Origin: Stenocarpella maydis
Taxonomy: Eukaryota > Ascomycota > Sordariomycetes > Diaporthales > Diaporthaceae
DNA length: 64,000 nt
Assembly: GCA_002270565.1 (NCBI GenBank)
Contig: NQMI01000019.1
Span: 186,001 to 250,000 of the forward strand
Direction of reading: 5' to 3'
Shown here in pieces: positions 57,472-64,000 of this stretch. Position numbers and translations under genes: made by a program. A model generated the notes under the pieces. That model was not told where the DNA came from. It saw only the letters and a list, made by a program, of their open reading frames with translations, and did no database searches. Numbering within the stretch: position 1 is the stretch's first letter; each line of letters begins with the position of its first letter.

Positions 57472-58419
57472 TCAAGACTCGGGCCTGAACTTGCCGCGCT
57501 TCTGCCTCATGGCCTGGACCTTGCTCCTCTCTTCGTCGAACTTCTTGATCAGCTCGGCCTGCTCGGCCTTCTTCCTCTCGCGGAGCTGGAAGCGGTAAAA
57601 GTTGGTCAGCTCCTCCTTCTTCTTCTGCTCGCGTTCCAGCATCCTCCTGCGGGCCTCCTCGGCCTCATCCCTCCTCGCTGGTGCCGCCCGCCCGCCCCTC
57701 GTAACAGTGACGAAGCCGTCCTCGTCGGGCTCGTTGCACAGCCTCTTGGCCATCTCTGCTGCCTCCTTCTCCTTGCGGTTGAAAACGGTGAAGAAGACCT
57801 CGACGGACTGCTGGAGGATCTCGGCCGGCGGGAATGACAGCTTGTTGTGCGCCTTGATCCACTGCGATCCCAGGGGCGGGACTTTCTCCTTGAGGCCCTC
57901 ACCCCAGACGGGGTATTTCTTGCTCTTATGGACCTTGGCGATGGCCTTCAGCACGATATCCACGCTCTTCTCGTCGGCGAGGACAATGACCGCCGTGCTG
58001 CCACCCCGGTGTAGCTCCCTCGTCCACGTCGGGGGCAGCCGGGCTACCTGTTCCTCCTCGTCTTCGGGGTCGGAGTCGGACTTGTCGCGCTTTCGTTTCC
58101 GTGATGCCACCGAGGCCAGCCGTGCAGCCTGGGCAGGCTCCAAAGAAACCGGCTTCCTCTTCCTGTCGGCCTCGAAGCGCATAGACTCAAACCTTCCGTT
58201 CCCAGCGAGCGTGGATATTACGGCGCGAAAGTGGGCTTCTGTGCTGTCGACGGGGACGTTGGTCACGAAAAGGCTGCGGTCGTCGTCGGGGGTAGGACGG
58301 TTTGGTGCATGTCGTCGTACGTAGACATAATGTGTGGTGGCGTGAGGATATGACGGCAAGGGCGGTATGTCCAGTGGCAAGACCGAGAAGTCGGCTATTG
58401 TCTGTGGTAATGAAGGCAT
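57472..58419 (-). CDS. RRP7: Ribosomal RNA-processing protein 7
   Basis: Intronless minus-strand frame; the ATG at 58417-58419 (MPSLPQTIADFSVLPLDIPP) fits the family start, giving 315 residues. After a short N-terminal segment with HYVYVRRHAPNRP comes an RRM-like fold (RSLFVTNVPVDSTEAHFRAV), an acidic/basic insert (RKRKRDKSDSDPEDEEE) and the conserved C-terminal Rrp7 domain with EVFFTVFNRKEKEAAEMAKR, DGFVTVTRGGR and a basic helix ending FYRFQLRERKKAEQ, KFDEER and RGKFRP. Rrp7 acts in the nucleolus in small-subunit (18S) processing with the UTP-C/CURI complexes. It is divergent from the pepsin-like gene. Confidence 0.95.
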   Translation of the reverse strand: MPSLPQTIADFSVLPLDIPPLPSYPHATTHYVYVRRHAPNRPTPDDDRSLFVTNVPVDSTEAHFRAVISTLAGNGRFESMRFEADRKRKPVSLEPAQAARLASVASRKRKRDKSDSDPEDEEEQVARLPPTWTRELHRGGSTAVIVLADEKSVDIVLKAIAKVHKSKKYPVWGEGLKEKVPPLGSQWIKAHNKLSFPPAEILQQSVEVFFTVFNRKEKEAAEMAKRLCNEPDEDGFVTVTRGGRAAPARRDEAEEARRRMLEREQKKKEELTNFYRFQLRERKKAEQAELIKKFDEERSKVQAMRQKRGKFRPES

Positions 58420-58965
58420 ATTTGCTCTCGCAGTGGCTGCAGGTGCAGACAGACGGACGGATGGATGGCTGACCAGGAATAATAAATTCGACCTGGCCAG
58501 GCGCCAAGTCAATTGGCATCAAGAAATTTACAGCCTGCCAGGGGTTCTTATCTTATCGGTGCGCTCGGCCAGCGGCATGGAAGATGCTGCTGCTGCTTTG
58601 CTGACCTAATTTATAACAACACCAACAGCGCATCTCGTATGCCAATTCTGTACCTTTTTTTAGCACATCCCGGCTATTGATCCACGACCCCTGCGATTCT
58701 CATCCCCACACTTACTACGACCTTCTCCATCAGGCCACCCAGCTGGGGAAACCACGCAGGACAGACCGCTACACCTTGGAGTTATATCCGTATTGTTCTC
58801 CATGCCGCCCTTCCGTGGTTTCTCGTATTCCTCCAGTGGGCCACGGATGCGCCGGCTATAACGATTCAATGTTGCTCGCTCAAGGCATTCCTCCAGCCCA
58901 CGGGAGGACGTGTTTGTGGTCACACTCTCATGTTCCTCTGTCCCGCAGAACCGCACCTCGTCATC
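58420..58965. other. Shared divergent promoter region
   Basis: 546 bases separate the start codons of RRP7 (-) and the pepsin-like gene (+). No defined motif is recognised. Confidence 0.4.
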
Positions 58966-60273
58966 ATGAAGAGCAGCATCGTCCTCGCGCTGCTGGCTGA
59001 GGCGGCGGCGGCTTCGTCGCCGGTCGCGACGGTCGCCATGCCGATCCAGGTGGGCTACGGCGTGCTCCAGAACATGGTGACGACGCTCCTCTCGCCGACG
59101 TACAATAGCAGCGAGGATATCAAGACCATCTATGACCTGGGCAGCGACAACTTCTTCGTGTTCGAGGACGGCTCGATCATGAACTGGGGATGCCAGTACC
59201 TGACATGCCAGGGCAAGTGCAACGCCTCTGTGCCCGACGACTTCAGCTACGACCCGGCCCTGTCGACCACAAAGTCGGATCTGCAGCCCTTTGACGGCTA
59301 CTACGCCTACGGCGGCGGCCTGAGCAAGATCTACGAGGCCAACTCGACCATCAACGACACCTTCAGCTTTACCAATGCCGCTGGCTACCATGTCGTGGTG
59401 CCCAACGTCAAGGTCGCCCTCGCCCAGTACCTGCAGCAGCGCATCTGGGACCAGAACAACACCTGCACGCCCATCGCGAACGATTACTCGCAGTCCATCC
59501 TGGGCATCTCCATGTTGCCCAACAACTCGACCGTGGACCCTCCCACGTCGCAGGGCCCCTCGTTCCGCCAGGACCTCATCGACCAGGGCAGGATCTCGGG
59601 CCCTGTGCAGTCCATGTGGTTCGAGCAGGCCCCCGACGACTACGAGGAGCCCTTCACTGGTGTCGGTCTGCTTGGCGGCATTGACACGTCCAAGTTCGAG
59701 GGCCCCCTCGTCAAGGTCCCCATCATCCGCCCGTCTGTTTCCGACCTCGGCTACTTCACCAACCCGGCCAACATGTCCTTCAACGGTATCCCCTTTGACT
59801 TCGACTGGAGCGGGGCGAACGGCGTTGACCCATACTGCCTTGTTGACTCGGGCCAGAACACCGAGGGCTTCAACCCTCCCAACGTGACCGCATGGCTCGA
59901 GCTCACCGGCCTGCGTGAGAACCCCAAGCGCCAGGGCGCCGGCCTCGAGCTGTCGTGGCCTGGCCCCTGCGACACCATCCCCGCCAACAGCACGATGGAG
60001 TACACTTTCCACGGCGTCGACGACCCGAGCGAGTCCGCCACCGTCAAGGTGCCCTTGCGCAACTACCACCGCTACCAGCTCCCCGAGGACACCGAGCTCG
60101 GCTGGTGCACCACCGTGGCCTACTACTATGGCTGCTACCTTGGCAGCACCTTCCTCACCTCGGCCTTCTTCGCTGCTGACGATGGGGCCGGGTGGTTCGG
60201 GTTTGCTCAGGGTGCTATTGCCCCCCGCGGCAGCGGTGTCGACTACTCCAGCGTCGTCGCCTCGTACCCTTGA
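58966..60273 (+). CDS. Secreted pepsin-fold (A1-type) aspartic protease-like protein
   Basis: Intronless, 435 residues from the ATG at 58966, whose product starts with a signal peptide (MKSSIVLALLAEAAAASS); an in-frame ATG 36 bases upstream would put charged residues ahead of it. The A1 fold is recognisable in order: first catalytic loop at residues 57-60, YGGG (flap side), SILGIS (GILGL), FRQDLIDQGRISGPV, GGIDTSKFEGPLVKVPI, and second loop at residues 294-296. The loops are unusual: DLGS instead of DTGS, and DSGQN instead of DTGTS. Both Asp remain, so activity cannot be ruled out, but the changes of the flanking Thr/Ser make a weak or non-proteolytic protein plausible. Many sequons and seven or more cysteines fit secretion. 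Confidence 0.87.
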   Translation: MKSSIVLALLAEAAAASSPVATVAMPIQVGYGVLQNMVTTLLSPTYNSSEDIKTIYDLGSDNFFVFEDGSIMNWGCQYLTCQGKCNASVPDDFSYDPALSTTKSDLQPFDGYYAYGGGLSKIYEANSTINDTFSFTNAAGYHVVVPNVKVALAQYLQQRIWDQNNTCTPIANDYSQSILGISMLPNNSTVDPPTSQGPSFRQDLIDQGRISGPVQSMWFEQAPDDYEEPFTGVGLLGGIDTSKFEGPLVKVPIIRPSVSDLGYFTNPANMSFNGIPFDFDWSGANGVDPYCLVDSGQNTEGFNPPNVTAWLELTGLRENPKRQGAGLELSWPGPCDTIPANSTMEYTFHGVDDPSESATVKVPLRNYHRYQLPEDTELGWCTTVAYYYGCYLGSTFLTSAFFAADDGAGWFGFAQGAIAPRGSGVDYSSVVASYP

Positions 60274-61175
60274 GAGAGAGCTCGGTCTATTGTCCCTAGT
60301 TGCAGTTAGCGACATGCCAGCGTCGTAGCATTTCCCAACAAAAAGCACAACGGCGTCCTTTGGTGCATGACTGGCAACCGAGGGCTGTCGTGGCCCATGC
60401 TGTTGCGAGTGTCCTCATCACCGTTATGGTCATCTCGATAGTATAGACCGTATAATGATAATCAATAAAGCATGTGCTCTCTCTCACTTTTACTTGCTTC
60501 TTATGCCTTGGCCCCCTCAAGCCCAGCAATGTCGAGTCCGCTTCCCAGGACCTCGACGAAGCTTCTGTCCTCGATGCGTGTGTGAGCTTCGCCGTTGAGT
60601 TTAACCACAACCGGGCTCGGGCTGCGCATGAACTCCAACTGGCAGACACTCCACTTGCGCCGAGTCGGCACCGAACGCGGATACAGACGTACTGTCCCCA
60701 GCGCAGGTGCGAGTCGCAAGCCAGATGGCAGCAGGTGTGAGATATCCACAATACCATGGCTTTCCCCCCTCTCTCGTTTCACGATATTGTTGCCGACAGG
60801 CTGCATCAGCATGTTGTTGACCATCGACTATGACCAACTACATCAGTTAGCATGACATCGGGCCTTGTCCTCATCCAAGGGTCTTGCCAAGACTGCAAAT
60901 CAAGGTGCCGACGCGGGACCCGCCTTCACTACTGTCACATCACAAATCGATGTCGTCAACAGGCAATGTTTGGTCCCTCTCATACTTTGAGCATCAGCCA
61001 CCCCGCCGAGGAGCCAGTCAACAAATGGTCTTTTCTCTCGTACCATCGCCAGAAGCGTTTGTCCCTCCTGGACTAGGACTAGGGATTTAGGGAGCTTCAT
61101 ATGGTCCACCAAATATTTCCTGGGCGCGGGCAGATCCTATTGGGCCTGTGAGCCGCCATCTGCCGCTTCAGCACC
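60274..61175. other. Intergenic, one doubtful minus-strand frame
   Basis: A 107-codon minus-strand frame (60501-60824) ends in a protein-like VVVKLNGEAHTRIEDRSFVE stretch but has no known domain and no clear partner exon. The rest is non-coding as far as I can see and includes the MFS gene's promoter. Confidence 0.35.
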
Positions 61176-62899
61176 ATGGCATCCAAGGCCGCCCGACACG
61201 TCGAGCATCTCATGTCAGGCGAAAAGGAGACGGCAGACTCCAGGCCTCCTTACCTCCTCGCCTTCAGGTCCTCTAGCACATTCATCCTGGCCACGGTCTG
61301 CGTCGCCATCTTCACGGATATCCTCCTCTACGGCATCATAGTCCCGGTCATCCCCTTCGCGCTGACCAGCCGTGTGGGTGTCGACGAGGGCTCTGTGCAG
61401 ACGTGGAACGCGATCCTCCTGGCGTGCTATACCACCGCGCTCCTGGTCGGCAGCCCCCTGGTCGGGCTCTACGCAGACCACACCTCCTCGAGGAGATGGC
61501 CCCTGCTCATCGGGCTGGTCTCCCTGGCCGGGTCGACCGTTTTCCTCTGCCTGGGGAGGACCATCGCCCTGCTCATAATCGGCAGGGTCCTCCAGGGCCT
61601 CAGCGCGGCGATCGTGTGGACCGTGGGGCTGGCCCTGATGGTCGACACGGTGCCAGACAAGATCGGCGAGGCGATGGGATACTCCGCCATCGCCATGTCC
61701 ATGGGCCTGCTGGTGTCACCCGCCATCGGAGGAGCCGTCTTTGCTGCCAAGGGTTACTATTCCGTGTACTATATTGCCTTTGGGTGTATTTTCCTCGACA
61801 TTGTCCTCCGCCTGATCCTCATAGAAAAGAAGATTGCAAGGCAGTGGGTCGGCGGTGAGGGGGAGTCACCCGACGAACCGATGCCCAACACGGCTCAGCC
61901 ATGGACAGCTGAACAACCCCCCACGGAAACACCCGAGGTGACCGAGATACACGATGAGAAGCAGGGCCGAGGGGAGACCCCGGACCACGGCGCTGGCAAC
62001 AGTAGTAATATCAACCCCGAAGCTACTGCCGTGCCACCGCCAGCAGCACCGCCCACCACCGCGAGCACGAGGACAGCAAAGCACCCAAAGCTGAAGCTGC
62101 TCAGGTCGCGACGCCTACTGGCTGCGAACTTTGGAGTCATCATCCAGGCCGGTGCGATGTGAGTAATCGAACCATAATCGCCACCCTCACCCCATCCCCC
62201 TTCACCGCTCTTCCCTGCTCAGATAAAATGAGAAAAAAAAAAAAAAAACCCTCTGCTGACCATCACACCACCACGACCAGGATCTCGTGGGACACTGTCC
62301 TCCCCCTCTTCGTCAGGGACACCTTCGGCTGGTCCCCGACAGCCGCAGGCCTCATCTTCCTCGCCATCTTCATCCCGGGCTTCATCTCACCGGCCGTCGG
62401 CTGGGTGTGCGACCGCCACGGCGCCCGGTGGCCCTCAGCCGCCGGCTTCGCTGCCTCGATCCCCCCGCTGGTGTGCCTGCGCCTCGTCACGGACGACACG
62501 GCCGCCCACAAGGTCCTGCTGGGCGCCCTGCTGGCCCTGCTGGGGGTCACCGTCACCTTCGCCGGCACGCCGCTCATGGCGGAGATCACCTACGCCATCG
62601 ACGCGGAGGAGGCGGCCGCCGGCCCGGGCGTCTTTGGGCCCGGGGGCGCGTACGGGCTCGGCTACGGCCTGTTCTGCATGTCCTTTGCGCTCGGGGGCTC
62701 CGCGGGGAGCCTCATGTCCGGGTACGTCATGGATGGCGCCGGCTGGGCCACGCTGACCTGGGTGCTGGCGGTGTGGATGGCGAGCGGCGCCGTCGTTGTC
62801 GCCTTGGGCGTGGGAGGAGCAGGAGGAGGAGGAGGAGGAGGAGGAGGAGGTAGGACGACGGCTGCTGGTGCTGACATTGAAAACCCTGCGAGATCATGA
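61176..62899 (+). CDS. MFS drug/metabolite exporter (DHA1-type)
   Basis: Two exons, 61176-62158 and 62281-62899, joined in frame (QAGAM-ISWDTVLP), give 533 residues with about 12 helices. Helix 1 region: FILATVCVAIFTDILLYGIIVPVIPF. The loop 2-3 motif A appears as GLYADHTSSRRWPLL. Helix 4 has GRVLQGLSAAIVWTVGLALM, and motif C near helix 5 is YSAIAMSMGLLVSPAIGGA. A long hydrophilic Pro/Thr-rich central loop (about residues 225-315) separates the halves, as in vesicular-amine-like fungal DHA1 proteins. These are proton antiporters in the plasma membrane or vacuole; the substrate is unknown. The intron contains an A16 run. The C-terminus has a Gly10 tract coded by a GGA repeat. Confidence 0.92.
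62817..62851 (+). repeat. GGA triplet repeat inside the MFS gene
   Basis: About eleven GGA units encode the poly-Gly tail segment after the last helix; a length-variable microsatellite in coding sequence. Confidence 0.85.
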
Positions 62900-63723
62900 C
62901 GTGGTTGAGGGCTCGCTCTCGCCCCGAGATCGGGCCCAACCAAGTGTCTGGTCCCGCTGCTGCTGTACGACATCATCTCCCATACAGAGGCTTTGCACTG
63001 GACCCCCCCTCTTGTGCGACGCATCCATCGACGTTGCCATTGCACATGTGCCCTCCCCCCCCTTGTCTTTAAGCAGGACAAGGCTCTCGCCGTTCACATG
63101 GTCCTCCTGTAATGCGGGAATGTCTCAACCGGACCAAACGGGCATGCGGCTGCAGAGCCTCACATTTCGGAGAGGAACCACGCCAGCACTCGGGCATGCT
63201 GCACTACGCACACTACAGGAAACAAGTGCCGAATCGAAAGGAGCCTCATTGGACCACGGGAAGTCTGGGTCCGCTCATCACGCGCACCCAAAGATCCTTG
63301 TGTGGCACAGGCCTAGGACCAGCATCAGTGGCGGCACTTGCTGAGCCGCTCTTCCCCGTCCGTCAGTCATGTGTCTGCGACGTGATGCCCGGAGCCAGGG
63401 TCGTACACGTAAAACAAGTGACGTGGTACATGTGCACATTGAGCCCACACCTACACACACCATCCCCTCGATGTCCGCTGGCGTCCCGAGGACAGCCAGA
63501 CGAGGCCAGGCCCGGGAGACTGCATACGCCGTCGGAAGCCTCCAGCGTCGTGACACCCGGTTACAGCCTCGCCACCTATAGCACGACACCACCTGGACAT
63601 CAGCAGGTAAGGGGGTTTACCACCGTGAGCCGTGCGAGACCAATATCACGAGTCGCCTGGGGGCGTCAATCTTGCGCACCAATCAGCCGGACTGGGGCCA
63701 CACACACACACACACACACACCA
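62900..63723. other. Intergenic, with a CA microsatellite
   Basis: Convergent interval between the MFS and ferredoxin-type genes. A (CA)n run of about 24 bases lies at 63697-63721, just past the stop of the minus-strand gene. No gene recognised. Confidence 0.5.
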
Positions 63724-64000
63724 TCAAATCTCGATCGTGATCCTCCCCACCCCGCGACTGACACAGCTGAGCATCGAGCCCCCAGCCCTGTCCTCCTCCC
63801 CCAGCGCGCTGCCGCGGTGTTCCACCGCACCCGCGCGCAGCCTGACAACACACGTGCCGCAGTTGCCCACCTCGCACGACGACGGGACCTCGTCGGCGCC
63901 GAACTTCCGCCGCAGGGCCTCGAGGAGGGACTCGTCGCCGCCCACCCTGACCATGACGCCCCCCTCACCTCCCTCCTCCTCACCACCACCACCCACCCTG
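63724..64000 (-). CDS. C-terminal plant-type [2Fe-2S] domain, partial at window edge
   Basis: Minus-strand frame ending at 63724; it runs off the right edge, so only the last 90 or so residues are visible. They contain SLLEALRRKFG, then SCEVGNCGTCVVRL and, about 29 residues later, SCVSR: the C-x4-C-x2-C...C ligands of a chloroplast-type ferredoxin. The context EVGNCGTC...VEHRGSALGEEDR...MLSCVSR is that of the C-terminal cluster of phthalate-dioxygenase-reductase/VanB-type flavin reductases or of fungal MOSC-plus-ferredoxin fusions. The N-terminal domains that would decide are outside the window. The role is electron transfer, probably from NAD(P)H via FMN. Confidence 0.8.
   Translation of the reverse strand, partial: RVGGGGEEEGGEGGVMVRVGGDESLLEALRRKFGADEVPSSCEVGNCGTCVVRLRAGAVEHRGSALGEEDRAGGSMLSCVSRGVGRITIEI

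Noticed and set aside
58660..60348. Minus-strand 562-codon Val/Gly/Ala/Arg-rich frame
   Set aside because: Antisense shadow of the intronless pepsin-like gene, caused by strong third-position GC bias; no motif.
60501..60824. Minus-strand 107-codon frame with a protein-like end
   Set aside because: Part of it reads plausibly, but no domain, start context or partner exon supports it.
15000..63000. A biosynthetic gene cluster joining the monooxygenase, MFS exporter and [2Fe-2S] protein
   Set aside because: The genes are up to 45 kb apart, separated by repeats and housekeeping genes, and no core synthase is present.
1..64000. tRNA and rRNA genes
   Set aside because: I scanned for B-box-like GGTTCGAATCC words with a fitting A-box and found no convincing cloverleaf; a covariance-model search (tRNAscan-SE, Infernal) would be decisive.

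Overview
The window looks like nuclear DNA of a filamentous ascomycete (Pezizomycotina, most likely Sordariomycetes). Genes carry short GT-AG introns (about 50-130 bases) with CTAAC/CTGAC-like branch points. The gene content fits: a GH92 mannosidase, a CFEM/PTH11-type receptor, an ankyrin/CorA-like membrane protein and a small secreted cysteine-rich protein. GC-rich genic DNA alternates with AT-rich, transition-mutated repeats of the kind made by repeat-induced point mutation (RIP). I cannot name the species.

Layout. 2-15 kb: a secreted mucin-like protein with Asp-boxes (-), a zinc-binding RING-like protein (+), a signal-peptide protein ending in KDEL (+) and a GH92 alpha-mannosidase (-). 17-26 kb: a flavin monooxygenase of the NtaA/SnaA family (+), a single-pass membrane protein (+), a decayed cellobiose-dehydrogenase-like flavoprotein (-) and a CFEM-containing seven-helix receptor (-). 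26-31 kb: no gene recognised. 31.2-34.1 kb: a complete but mutated Mutator-like element with terminal inverted repeats and an 8-bp target duplication. 35.1-44.2 kb: an ankyrin/CorA-like gene split by a pogo/Fot1-like element (TA target duplication), which is itself filled with further repeats. 46-51 kb: a small orphan gene, a decayed sugar transporter, a secreted 8-cysteine effector candidate and a coiled-coil protein. 52-64 kb is a housekeeping-like block: 5-oxoprolinase, RRP7, a pepsin-fold secreted protein, an MFS exporter, and the end of a plant-type [2Fe-2S] protein running off the window.

The strongest discovery is the nested insertion at 35-44 kb. If the pogo-like element and one TA copy are taken out, the ankyrin gene reads on in frame into a second membrane helix located 6.4 kb downstream. 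The gene is therefore an interrupted one, and its present C-terminus is read from the transposon's inverted repeat. Several secreted or surface proteins lie near the repeat-rich centre, as in the 'two-speed' genomes of plant-associated fungi; that last link is inference.

All gene models were spliced by eye. Every multi-exon intact model has a total coding length divisible by three, except the Asp-box gene, which needs either a 40-base intron or a one-base homopolymer correction.
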